This document shows positions 22,844 to 31,423 of a stretch of 64,000 bases of DNA, in pieces; the stretch's first letter is position 1; the number at the start of each line of letters is the position of its first letter. The translations under genes and the position numbers were made by a program. The stretch covers positions 8,742,001 to 8,806,000 of the forward strand of contig NZ_CP016438.1 in the NCBI RefSeq assembly GCF_001685355.1, written 5' to 3'. The DNA comes from Streptomyces lincolnensis. GTDB lineage: Bacteria; Actinomycetota; Actinomycetes; Streptomycetales; Streptomycetaceae. Under the pieces are notes generated by a model. It saw only the letters and a list, made by a program, of their open reading frames with translations. It made no database searches and was not told where the DNA came from.

Positions 22844-22924
22844 CCCGTCTGCTGCCCAAGCCGCCCTGCCCCGCCCGTGCGCGGGCCGGCGCTCTCGTAC
22901 GGACCCTCAGGAAGGCACCCCCTC

Positions 22925-24127
22925 GTGTCCCCTTCTTCTCCTGCTTCTCCCTCTTCTCCGCTGCATCTCGCCGTCGCCCTGGACGGCACCGGCTGGCACC
23001 CCGCCTCCTGGCGCGAGCCGGTGGCCCGGCCCCGTGAGCTGTTCACCGCCGGATACTGGGCCGGCCTGGTCGCCGAGGCCGAACACGGTCTGCTCGACTT
23101 CGTCACCTTCGAGGACGGCCTGGGCCTTCAGTCCTCGCACCACGCCGAGTTGGACGACCGCACCGACCAGGTCCGCGGTCGCCTGGACGCCGTACTGATC
23201 GCGTCCCGCGTCGCGCCCCTGTCCCGCCGCATAGGGCTGGTGCCGACCGTGGTCGCCACCCACACGGAGCCGTTCCACATCTCCAAGGCGATCGCCACCC
23301 TGGACTACGTCAGCACCGGCCGCGCGGGTTTGCGCGTGCAGATCTCCGCCCGCCCGCACGAGGCCGACCACTTCGGCCGCCGTACCGTCCCACCCGTCGA
23401 GGACCACGACAGCCCGGTGCTGACCGACCTCCTCGACGAGGCCGCCGACCATGTCGAGGTCGTGCGCAGGCTCTGGGACAGCTGGGAGGACGACGCCGAG
23501 ATCCGGGACGTTGCCACCGGCCGGTTCGTGGACCGGGACAAACTGCACTACGTCGACTTCGAGGGCAGGCACTTCAATGTCAAGGGCCCCTCGATCACCC
23601 CGCGCCCACCCCAGGGCCAGCCGCTCGTCACCGCCCTCGCCCACGGGACCGTCCCCTACCGGCTGGTGGCCCGCGGGGCCGACATCGGCTTCGTCACCCC
23701 GCACGACACCGACCAGGCCCGCGCGATCGTCGCCGAGATCCGCGCCGAACAGGAGAACGCCGGCCGGGCGGCCGAACCCGTGCACGTCTTCGGGGATCTG
23801 GTGGTCTTCCTGGACGACGATCCGGCCGAGGCGGCCGCCCGCCGGGACCGGCTCGACACGCTCGCGGGAGAGCCGTACACCAGTGACGCGCGGATCTTCA
23901 CCGGAACTCCCGCCCAACTCGCCGACCTGCTCCTGGAGTTGCGTTCGGCCGGGCTGACCGGCTTCCGGCTGCGCCCCGCCGTCCTCGGCCACGACCTTCC
24001 GGCGATCACCCGGGGACTGGTCCCCGAACTCCGGCGCCGGGGTGCCTTCCGCAGCGCCTACGAGGCCGGCACCCTGCGCGGCCTGCTGGGCCTGGCCCGC
24101 CCCGCCAACCGCTACGCCGCCGTCTGA
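22925..24127 (+). CDS. LLM-class flavin-dependent monooxygenase 1
   Basis: This 400-residue bacterial luciferase-like TIM-barrel oxygenase starts at GTG 22925 after AGGAAGG. Family segments are LLDFVTFEDGLGLQSSHHAE, IGLVPTVVATHTEPFHISKA, IATLDYVSTGRAGLRVQISA and the NVKGPSITPRPPQGQPLV loop before the C-terminal half. Such enzymes use FMNH2 and O2 to open C-S or C-N bonds in organosulfur or aminopolycarboxylate compounds. It is followed 27 bp later by a second LLM gene in the same operon. The Cys-type leader upstream suggests use of an organosulfur source (inference); the substrate is unknown. Confidence 0.85.
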   Translation: MSPSSPASPSSPLHLAVALDGTGWHPASWREPVARPRELFTAGYWAGLVAEAEHGLLDFVTFEDGLGLQSSHHAELDDRTDQVRGRLDAVLIASRVAPLSRRIGLVPTVVATHTEPFHISKAIATLDYVSTGRAGLRVQISARPHEADHFGRRTVPPVEDHDSPVLTDLLDEAADHVEVVRRLWDSWEDDAEIRDVATGRFVDRDKLHYVDFEGRHFNVKGPSITPRPPQGQPLVTALAHGTVPYRLVARGADIGFVTPHDTDQARAIVAEIRAEQENAGRAAEPVHVFGDLVVFLDDDPAEAAARRDRLDTLAGEPYTSDARIFTGTPAQLADLLLELRSAGLTGFRLRPAVLGHDLPAITRGLVPELRRRGAFRSAYEAGTLRGLLGLARPANRYAAV

Positions 24128-24154
24128 GCCTCTGAGCCGGAAGGACCGCAGATC

Positions 24155-25531
24155 ATGAGCAAGCCACTGAAGCAGATCCATCTGGCCGCGCACTTCCCGG
24201 GCGTCAACAACACCACCGTGTGGAGCGACCCCGAGGCCGGCAGCCACATCGAGTTCGACTCCTTCGCGCACTTCGCGCGCACCGCCGAACGCGCCAGGTT
24301 CGACTTCCTGTTCCTCGCCGAGGGGCTCCGGCTCCGTGAACAGGGCGGCGAGATCTACGACCTGGACGTCGTGGGCCGCCCCGACACCTTCACCGTCCTG
24401 GCCGCGCTCGCCGCCGTCACCGAGCACCTCGGCCTGACCGGCACCATCAACTCCACCTTCAACGAGCCCTACGAGGTGGCCCGCCAGTTCGCCACCCTCG
24501 ACCACCTCTCCGGCGGCCGCTCCGCCTGGAACGTCGTCACCTCCTGGGACGCCTTCACCGGCGAGAACTTCCGCCGCGGCGGCTTCCTGCCGCAGCAGGA
24601 GCGCTACTCCCGCGCCAAGGAGTTCCTGGCCACCGCGCACGAGCTCTTCGACTCCTGGCACGGCGACGAGCTCCTCGCCGACCAGGCGGCAGGAGAGTTC
24701 CTGCGGGACGCCAAGGCCGGCTCCTTCGTGCACACCGGCCACCACTTCGACATCCACGGCCGGTTCAACGTCCCGCGCTCCCCCCAGGGCCGCCCGGTGA
24801 TCTTCCAGGCCGGCGACTCCGACGAGGGCCGCGAGTTCGCCGCCTCGGACGCCGACGCGATCTTCAGCCGGTACGCCACCCTGGAGGAGGGCCGGGCCTT
24901 CTACACCGACGTCAAGAACCGCCTCGCCAAGTACGGCCGCCGCCACGACCAGTTGCTCATCCTGCCCGCCGCCACCTTCGCGCTCGCCGACACCGACGCC
25001 GAGGCGCAGGAGCTGGCGCGCGAGGTACGCCGGCAGCAGGTCAGCGGGGCCACCGCACTCAAGCACCTGGAGTTCGTCTGGAACCGGGACCTGTCCTCCT
25101 ACGACCCGGACGGCCCGCTTCCCGACATCGACCCGGCGGTCGGCGACCACCACATCTCCGAGGGGCGCGCCCAGGTCCGCATGTACCGGGACCCGCTGGC
25201 CACCGCCCGCGAGTGGCGCGAGCTGGCGGCCGCCCACCACTGGTCCATCCGCGACCTGGTCATCGAGACCGGCAACCGGCAGAACTTCGTCGGCTCACCC
25301 GAGACCATCGCCCGCACGATCGATGAATACGTACAGGCCGACGCCAGTGACGGCTTCATCCTGGTCCCGCACATCACCCCGACCGGTCTCGACGCCTTCG
25401 CCGACAAGGTCGTCCCGTTGCTCCAGGAACGAGGTGTGTTCCGCACCGAGTACGAGGGACCGACCCTGCGCCACCATCTCGGTCTGGCCCATCCGGACGA
25501 CGTGGGAGGCGAGCGGCGGGCGGCGTCCTGA
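24155..25531 (+). CDS. LLM-class flavin monooxygenase 2 (NtaA/SnaA/DszA-like)
   Basis: This 458-residue protein belongs to the long NtaA/SnaA/DszA(SoxA) branch: FLFLAEGLRLREQGGEIYDL, TVLAALAAVTEHLGLTGTIN, ATLDHLSGGRSAWNVVTSWD, GRPVIFQAGDSDEGREFAAS, and the late DGFILVPHITPTGLDAF region. It needs FMNH2 from a reductase. Relatives degrade nitrilotriacetate, dibenzothiophene sulfone or methylated amines. The ATG at 24155 follows GGAAGGA. It is the second gene of the leader-controlled operon and is followed by a strong hairpin terminator. It is clearly a paralogue in fold, not a duplicate, of gene 1. Confidence 0.88.
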   Translation: MSKPLKQIHLAAHFPGVNNTTVWSDPEAGSHIEFDSFAHFARTAERARFDFLFLAEGLRLREQGGEIYDLDVVGRPDTFTVLAALAAVTEHLGLTGTINSTFNEPYEVARQFATLDHLSGGRSAWNVVTSWDAFTGENFRRGGFLPQQERYSRAKEFLATAHELFDSWHGDELLADQAAGEFLRDAKAGSFVHTGHHFDIHGRFNVPRSPQGRPVIFQAGDSDEGREFAASDADAIFSRYATLEEGRAFYTDVKNRLAKYGRRHDQLLILPAATFALADTDAEAQELAREVRRQQVSGATALKHLEFVWNRDLSSYDPDGPLPDIDPAVGDHHISEGRAQVRMYRDPLATAREWRELAAAHHWSIRDLVIETGNRQNFVGSPETIARTIDEYVQADASDGFILVPHITPTGLDAFADKVVPLLQERGVFRTEYEGPTLRHHLGLAHPDDVGGERRAAS

Positions 25532-25550
25532 GTCGCCCGGCGCGGTGTGG

Positions 25551-25590
25551 GTCACGGAGGTCTCCCTCCCCCGAAGGAGACCTCCGTGAC
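25551..25590. terminator. Bidirectional hairpin terminator, 15-bp perfect stem
   Basis: GTCACGGAGGTCTCC (25551-25565) pairs perfectly with GGAGACCTCCGTGAC (25576-25590) around a 10-nt loop. It lies between convergent genes and can serve both. Confidence 0.9.
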
Positions 25591-25650
25591 CGCTTCCCCG
25601 GCGCCGGACTGTCGGTCCGATCCTCGTCCGTGTGCGACCCGTACGTGCTC

Positions 25651-26736
25651 TCACCAGCACATCACGGCCGTTTCCCCCGAACCCCAGCCGGAGTACAGGC
25701 GCACACGGACGAAGTAGCGGCGGCCCTTGACGAGATGGGCCTTGATCGTGGCGTTGCGGTCGGTGCCGCCGTCGTCCTGGCCGGTGAGGTAGCGGGGCTC
25801 GCCGTCCCGCTCCTCGAAGACCACGACGAGGGCGTCGCTCTGGCCGAAGGTGCCCACGGTGTACTCGCGGGTCTCCGGCGGCTCGACGACGAAGTCGGCC
25901 TGCTCGCCCGGCCCGAGGGCGAGCGGCGCCGAACGGAAGGGCACCAGCGCCGGCGGCCGTGGCGGCCGGAGGGCCGGGTACCAGCGCAGGACGTACTCCT
26001 TGTCGGCGGGGGAGAGCACGCCGGGCGGTTCGATGCCCGTGCGGTACTGCTCCGGTTCCAGGATCAGCCCGGCCTCGAAGGGGTACTGCATGATCGACTG
26101 CGGGTCCCAGACGGAGCCGTTGACCTCGTCAGGGTCGAGCTTGCGCAGGATGTTGAAGAAGGTCCGCTCCCGGTTCCAGAAGTTCGGCGGGCCCGCCAGA
26201 TCGGCGTAGACGGCCTCGTCGTCCCAGTGGATGCCGGCGAACGGGCTCTGGTGCTCGTGCAGCATGCCGAGCGCGTGTCCGATCTCGTGCAGGGCCGTCC
26301 CGCGCTCCCCGGGCGCGGTCAGGTCCCAGCCGAAGTTCATCGTGCGCTCGTTCAGCCCGACCTGGAGCGCGTCCTTGCCCACGGTCGACCAGGAGCCGTC
26401 CCCGACCTGGAAGCCGATCCGCAGCTCGGCCTCCGAGCGGTCGGTGACCTCGGCGAACGTCACGCCGATGCCGAGGTCCTGCCACTGGCGGAAGCACTCG
26501 CGCACGACGTCCTGCTGCTCCTTGGCACCGGCCCACGTCACCCGCCGGGTCACCCCGGTGCCCGGAACGGGGATGACGGACCCGTCGGCGTCGTCGTCGA
26601 AGAAGGAGTAGTGCAGCACGGTGTTGTTGACCCACATGCGGCTGCCGCCGATGAGCGCACTGAGCCGCTCGGCGGCCAGACCCGGCGCGAAGGCGCGGTC
26701 CGGCGCCTGAGCTAGGGCGCAGTAGCGTGCGGTCAT
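25651..26736 (-). CDS. Astacin-like zinc metalloprotease (metzincin), no signal peptide
   Basis: This 361-residue protein has the zinc site HEIGHALGMLHEHQSP, the extended HExxHxxGxxHE motif of astacins, and the Met-turn SIMQYPF about 75 residues later. The catalytic domain is about residues 30-250. A C-terminal domain rich in beta-strands (PGEQADFVVEPPETREYTV and RRYFVRVRLYSGWGSGETAV) resembles a pre-peptidase C-terminal or jelly-roll module. No signal peptide or prodomain is seen at the ATG 26736 start, so it may act inside the cell or leave by a non-Sec route. It diverges from the LuxR regulator across a 30-bp palindrome. Confidence 0.88.
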   Translation of the reverse strand: MTARYCALAQAPDRAFAPGLAAERLSALIGGSRMWVNNTVLHYSFFDDDADGSVIPVPGTGVTRRVTWAGAKEQQDVVRECFRQWQDLGIGVTFAEVTDRSEAELRIGFQVGDGSWSTVGKDALQVGLNERTMNFGWDLTAPGERGTALHEIGHALGMLHEHQSPFAGIHWDDEAVYADLAGPPNFWNRERTFFNILRKLDPDEVNGSVWDPQSIMQYPFEAGLILEPEQYRTGIEPPGVLSPADKEYVLRWYPALRPPRPPALVPFRSAPLALGPGEQADFVVEPPETREYTVGTFGQSDALVVVFEERDGEPRYLTGQDDGGTDRNATIKAHLVKGRRYFVRVRLYSGWGSGETAVMCW

Positions 26737-26766
26737 GGCGACCAGCCTGCCGTCGCCGCACTGCGG

Positions 26767-26796
26767 GTGACTTGAGTCGGGGGCTACTCAAGTCAC
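26767..26796. promoter_or_regulatory. Perfect 11-bp inverted repeat between protease and LuxR genes
   Basis: GTGACTTGAGT (26767-26777) is mirrored by ACTCAAGTCAC (26786-26796) around 8 bp. It sits 31 bp before the metalloprotease start and 13 bp before the LuxR ATG, so one dimer could control both. It is an operator candidate, perhaps for the LuxR protein itself. Confidence 0.7.
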
Positions 26797-26808
26797 CCTG
26801 TATCAGGG

Positions 26809-28617
26809 ATGAGTAGGCGTGCTCCATCTACCGTGACGACTTCCGCACGGGACGCCAAGACGCTGGAGTTGCCCTGGCCCTTCACCGGCCGGGGGGACGA
26901 ACTGGAACTGGTCCGCAGGGCCCTGGCCGCCACCCGCCACGGCATCGCGGTGACCGGTCCGGCGGGCACGGGCAAGACCCGCCTCGCCACGGAGGCCGTG
27001 CGCGGCACCGACTGCGTCAAGGTGGCCGGGACGCCCGAGAGCCGGCAGATCCCCTTCGCCGCGTTCGCGCCCGTGCTGCCCGAGTCGGTGACCCTGCACC
27101 GCGCGCTCCACCTCCTGTCCGGCACCCGGCTGCTGCTGGTCGACGACGCCCATCTGCTCGACGACGCCTCCGCCGCTCTGGTCCACCAGCTGGCCGTGCA
27201 CGGACGCACCCGGCTGCTGGTCGTCGCCACCGACGAGGTTCCGGTGCCCGGCGCGATCTCCCGTCTGTGGACCGGGGAGCTGCTGCCGCGTCTCGCCCTG
27301 GAACCGCTGCCCCGCGACGAGACGGCCCTGCTGCTGACGGCGGGCGCCGGGGAGGCGCTGGAACCGCTCACCGTCGGCCGGCTGCACCGCCTGTGCCGGG
27401 GCGATCTGCGGCTGCTGCGGGACCTGGTGGGCGCGGTGCGCGAGCTGCTCGTGCGCGTCCCGGGGACGGACACCTGGGCCTGGCGCGGCCCGGTGCCGGT
27501 CACCGCGACCGTCCGCGAACGCGCCGGGCGCGTCCTGGACCGGGTCGGCCCCGAGGAGCGCGAGACGCTGGAGCGGGTGGCCTTCGGCGAGCCCCTGCCG
27601 CTCGACGCCGACGCTCTCGACCTGTGCGTCCTCGAACGCCTGGAGGCCGACGGCCTGGTCCACGTCGACGACCGGGGCGCCGTCCGTCTCGCCCACCCGC
27701 TGCACGGGCCGGTGCTGCGCGCCGCGGCGGGCCGCCTGCGGGCCAAGCGGCTGGCCCGCACCCCGGACAGCTGCGCCACCGCCCTGGCGGCGGAGTCGGC
27801 CGCTCTGGCCCGGGGCATCGACGACGCCGACGTCCGGGCATGTCCGACGCCGGTGGGGGAGTGGCTGGTGGCGGAGGGCGCCACGGTCCCGGCCGGACAC
27901 GCCGCGCTGCGCGCGCGGTTCGCACGCCTGCGGGGGGAACTGCGGGAGGCGGCGGCCTGGGCGAGGGAGGGACTGCGGGACGCTGCCGATGACCCGTCCT
28001 GCCGTACCGAACTCGCCCTGGCCGCCGCGCAGTCGGGCCAGGTCTCCGCCGCGCCGGACGCGGCCGCGAGTGTGTGGCGGGCGGCCGCCCGCGGCGACCT
28101 CGACGCGGCACTGGAGGCGGTCACCGACGATCCCTACGACGCCGTCCGCCTCGGCGCGCCCGAACGGGCCCTCGGCCGCCTCACCGGCGTGTTCGCCGCC
28201 CACGCCGACGCGCTCGCCCGGGGTGACGGCGCCGCCCTGGACCGGGTGGCCGAGCAACTGGAGGAGCGCGGCTTCCTGCTGTTCGCCGCCGAGGCCCGCG
28301 CCCAGGCCGTCCACACGCACCGCGACCCGCGTGCCGTGCGCGTCTCGCGCACCCGCGCCGTCGCCCTGGCCCGGCGCTGCCCGGGCGCCCGCACACCGGC
28401 GCTGTCCGGGCCCGCCCTCGGTGAACTCACCGCCCGGCAACGGCAGATCGTCACGCTCGCCGCCGCGGGGCTCAGCAACCGGCAGATCGCCCAGCAGCTC
28501 ACCCTGTCCGTCCGGACCGTGGGCAACCACCTCTACGGCGCCTACGCCCGGCTCGGCGCCGGCGACCGCGACGCCCTGTCGTGGCTGGTGGAGCAGCCGG
28601 AAACCCGGTCGGCCTGA
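26809..28617 (+). CDS. LuxR-family ATPase regulator (LAL-like)
   Basis: This 602-residue protein has an N-terminal STAND-like ATPase with Walker A GPAGTGKT (near residue 46) and Walker B LLLVDDAH (near 105). A shortened helical middle region follows, and then a C-terminal LuxR HTH (LTARQRQIVTLAAAGLSNRQ with IAQQLTLSVRTVGNHLYGAY). It is shorter than the usual 900-residue LAL regulators. The ATG at 26809 has only AGGG directly before it; GTG 26833 is an alternative and no start has a strong ribosome site. It diverges from the metalloprotease gene, its likely target through the shared palindrome (inference). Confidence 0.85.
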   Translation: MSRRAPSTVTTSARDAKTLELPWPFTGRGDELELVRRALAATRHGIAVTGPAGTGKTRLATEAVRGTDCVKVAGTPESRQIPFAAFAPVLPESVTLHRALHLLSGTRLLLVDDAHLLDDASAALVHQLAVHGRTRLLVVATDEVPVPGAISRLWTGELLPRLALEPLPRDETALLLTAGAGEALEPLTVGRLHRLCRGDLRLLRDLVGAVRELLVRVPGTDTWAWRGPVPVTATVRERAGRVLDRVGPEERETLERVAFGEPLPLDADALDLCVLERLEADGLVHVDDRGAVRLAHPLHGPVLRAAAGRLRAKRLARTPDSCATALAAESAALARGIDDADVRACPTPVGEWLVAEGATVPAGHAALRARFARLRGELREAAAWAREGLRDAADDPSCRTELALAAAQSGQVSAAPDAAASVWRAAARGDLDAALEAVTDDPYDAVRLGAPERALGRLTGVFAAHADALARGDGAALDRVAEQLEERGFLLFAAEARAQAVHTHRDPRAVRVSRTRAVALARRCPGARTPALSGPALGELTARQRQIVTLAAAGLSNRQIAQQLTLSVRTVGNHLYGAYARLGAGDRDALSWLVEQPETRSA

Positions 28618-28620
28618 GCC

Positions 28621-28670
28621 GACCGCCCCAGGACCGGCGGTCTGACCCCCAGGTTTCGGGGGAGGGGTCA
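28621..28670. terminator. Double hairpin between convergent genes
   Basis: GACCGCC (28621-28627) pairs with GGCGGTC (28636-28642); immediately after, TGACCCC (28643-28649) pairs with GGGGTCA (28664-28670), with C5/G5 pairing inside. It lies between the LuxR and CHAT genes. Confidence 0.7.
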
Positions 28671-28698
28671 GGCCGCCGACCCGAGCCCCGACCCGGCC

Positions 28699-31356
28699 TC
28701 AGGCCGCCCCGAACGCCGAGAACGCCCAGCCGGTCGCCTGGTGGGTGGCGTCGCCCGGAAGCGCGGCCCGGGCGTCGCGCAGCGCCTCCGCCAGGGACAG
28801 CCCGGCACTGAGCCCCTTGTGCAGCGCGAGCATCAACGGCACCACCGCGGCGTCGTTGACCGGCGCGCTGCACGCCACCACCCCGGCCGTGCCCAGCGGC
28901 AGCAGCGCGGTGACCAGGCCGAGCAGCTCGTCGGCGCCCACCGAGGCGAACCGGGCGGTGTCGCAGCAGGACAGGATGATCCGGTACGGGCTGCGGTCCA
29001 GACGCTCGAAGTCGTGCACGATCAGCGGGCCGTCGGCCATCCGCAACGCCGAGAACAGCGGGCTGTCCGCGCGGAACGTGCCGTGCGCGGCGATGTGCGC
29101 CAGCTCGGAGCCGTCCAGCTCCTCCAACACCCGGGGCACCCGGGCCTCTTCGTACTCCAGCACCGTCGACCCCCCGTACCGGTCGGCCAGTTCGGGCACC
29201 TCCGCACCCTCCGTCGCCAGCCCCGGCCCGCGCACCAGCACCCGCCGGCCGCCGGGCGGCGGCACGGTGTCCCGGGACCGCAGCCAGCTGCTCGCCGACG
29301 GCGACACGCTGAACACCCGCTCCCGCAGCGACGGCAGCAGCGCCCAGGGCACCCGGTGCAGCCGCCCCGGCGGCACCACCACCACCGGTCCGGTGCCCAA
29401 GTGCTCCGCCGCCGGCCCGAACAGCAGCTCCTCCAGGCGCCGTCCGGCCGCCTCCACCACCGGGAGCCTGGCCTCGGCGCCCGGGTGGGCCAGCCGCCGC
29501 AGACCCGCCTGCACATGCTCGGCCTCGGTCTCCGCCTCGGCCAGCAGCCCGGCCTCGAACCGCCGCACCCTCCCCTGCCCGCACAGCAGCACCTGCACCC
29601 GCCCGTCGAGCACGGCCAGCTCCACCAGCCGTACGTCCTCGCCCAGACGTTCCAGCATCAGCGCCGGATCGAACCGGTGCCCGCCGCCGGGCGCCGCACC
29701 GCTGATGTGCAGCGTCCGGGAGCGGATCTCCCGCTCCAGGCGCCGCTGGTCACGCTCCAGCGCCGGGACGGGACGGCCGTCCATGCGGGCGGCCTCGGCG
29801 CGGGCCGCGATCTCCCGGAAGGCGGTCAGACCGCTGAGCAGGGCCGGGTCGGCGGGCGGCCGGGTCGGCGGCGCGGACAGCACGGTGGCCCGCCAGCGCT
29901 CGCTCCACGTCAGCAGCCGTCGCGGGCCGCCGGAATCGAGACTCGCCCGCTGGGCCAGCGCGGCGAGCTCCGCACCCTGCGCGGTGGCGCGGGCCCGCAG
30001 CTCCGACGCGCCGAGCGTCGTGCGGTGCGCGTCCAGCACGTCGAGGCCGTGCCGGCAGGCCTCCAGGACGCCCCGGCCGGAACCGGCCGCCCGGGCTCGC
30101 AGCGCCTGCGCCGCCCAGCCCGTCATCCGGGCCAGCGGCGGGCCGCCGTGCCTGCTGCGCGCGGCGACCTTCAGATGCAGTTCGGCGTCCGCCGTCCAGC
30201 CCAGGTCGAGCGCGATCCGGCCCGCCAGCAAGGACGCCTCCGGCGCGGCCGGCGCGCCGAACGCGGCCAGCCGCTCGGCCACCCCGGCGGCGTCCGCGAC
30301 CAGCCGCCCCGAGGCACGCCCCGCCGCGACCCGCGCCTCGATCAGCACCAGCCGGGCATGCGCCTCCCACCAGGGACGCCGCTGCCCGGCGAACAGCCGT
30401 ACGGCGAGGGCCGCGCGCGCGATCGCCGTGTGCGGATCGCCCCCGAGCCGGGCGGCCCGCGCGGCGGCCAGCAACAGCTCCGCCTTGCGCGTCGACTGCC
30501 CGCCGATGCCGTCGAGCACCCCGATCGCCGCGTCCGCCTCGGCCAGCGCCTCCGGGGCGAGGCCGGCGGCCATCAGCACCTCGCAGCGCCGGATGTTCAG
30601 CATGAACGTCGGCGTGCCGAGCTTGGCGTAGCGCTCCTCCGCCTCGTCCAGCAGCCGGAGCGCCGCCGGAATGTCGCCCGACCGGAACGCGGCCAGACCG
30701 CGGCTCTCCACCGCGTCCGCCTTGTCGTGCTCCTGGCCCGTGGTGTCCCACAGGGACTCGGCCGCGGTGAAGTCGGCGGCCGCGCGCTCCACCGCGCCGA
30801 GCGCGAGATGCACGGTGGCGCGCAGGGTCAGCGCGCGCGCCGTCCAGATGACGTCGTCCGCCTGCCGCAGCACGGGGATCGACCGGCGTACGTCCTCCAG
30901 CGCTTCCCGGTGCCGCCCCAGCACCCACGAGGCGTACGCCCGGCGGAACAGCACCCGGGCCCTGGTGTGCCCGCTGCTCACCTCGACACCCCGCTCCAGC
31001 GCCTTCAGGCCCTCCCGGGTACGGCCCGCGTGCACCAGCGCCACACCGAGCGCGGCCAGCACATCCGCCTCCCGGTCGGCGGACTCCGCGCGCGCCGCCA
31101 GTTCCCGGGCGCGTCGCAGATGGTGCAGCGCGATCCTGAGGTCGCCCCAGTCCCGCTGCCAGATGCCGATCACCTGGTGGGCGACGGAGGCATGCAGGGG
31201 CGGGGGATCCGAGCCGAGTACCTCTTCCGCCCTCGCCAGCGCCTCGTTGGGCGCGGCGAACACCAACGGCAGCAGTTCGAGAACCGAGTCGCTTCCCGCT
31301 GTCACCTCATGGATGGTAGTGGCCGCGGACACACCCGACACAGGCTTGCGCCGCAT
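28699..31356 (-). CDS. TPR-CHAT protein (caspase-like peptidase with helical repeats)
   Basis: This protein has about 885 residues. The N-terminal two thirds are tetratricopeptide-like helical repeats (for example DWGDLRIALHHLRRARELAA and AGRTREGLKALERGVEVSSG). The C-terminal CHAT domain keeps the caspase-type dyad: His about 758 in HIAAHGTFRADSPLFSALRM and Cys about 797-798 in RIILSCCDTARFASVGADEL, followed by VVACSAPVNDAAVVPLMLAL. CHAT proteases cleave partner proteins, often in defence or programmed death. I chose ATG 31356; a TTG at 31368 is possible and neither has a clear ribosome site. It diverges by about 70 bp from the S8 protease/ECF sigma operon, which suggests one functional module. 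Confidence 0.85.
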   Translation of the reverse strand: MRRKPVSGVSAATTIHEVTAGSDSVLELLPLVFAAPNEALARAEEVLGSDPPPLHASVAHQVIGIWQRDWGDLRIALHHLRRARELAARAESADREADVLAALGVALVHAGRTREGLKALERGVEVSSGHTRARVLFRRAYASWVLGRHREALEDVRRSIPVLRQADDVIWTARALTLRATVHLALGAVERAAADFTAAESLWDTTGQEHDKADAVESRGLAAFRSGDIPAALRLLDEAEERYAKLGTPTFMLNIRRCEVLMAAGLAPEALAEADAAIGVLDGIGGQSTRKAELLLAAARAARLGGDPHTAIARAALAVRLFAGQRRPWWEAHARLVLIEARVAAGRASGRLVADAAGVAERLAAFGAPAAPEASLLAGRIALDLGWTADAELHLKVAARSRHGGPPLARMTGWAAQALRARAAGSGRGVLEACRHGLDVLDAHRTTLGASELRARATAQGAELAALAQRASLDSGGPRRLLTWSERWRATVLSAPPTRPPADPALLSGLTAFREIAARAEAARMDGRPVPALERDQRRLEREIRSRTLHISGAAPGGGHRFDPALMLERLGEDVRLVELAVLDGRVQVLLCGQGRVRRFEAGLLAEAETEAEHVQAGLRRLAHPGAEARLPVVEAAGRRLEELLFGPAAEHLGTGPVVVVPPGRLHRVPWALLPSLRERVFSVSPSASSWLRSRDTVPPPGGRRVLVRGPGLATEGAEVPELADRYGGSTVLEYEEARVPRVLEELDGSELAHIAAHGTFRADSPLFSALRMADGPLIVHDFERLDRSPYRIILSCCDTARFASVGADELLGLVTALLPLGTAGVVACSAPVNDAAVVPLMLALHKGLSAGLSLAEALRDARAALPGDATHQATGWAFSAFGAA

Positions 31357-31423
31357 CGGCTGTATCAATCGACGGCTCCGCCGCTCTGACTGACGACCAC
31401 CGCCTCAGTGGGAGGGACACGCC

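Noticed and set aside
28741..31389. An 882-codon + frame opposite the CHAT gene
   Set aside because: Composition (Arg, Gln, His, Pro) is the mirror of the CHAT coding strand; no start signal or domain.
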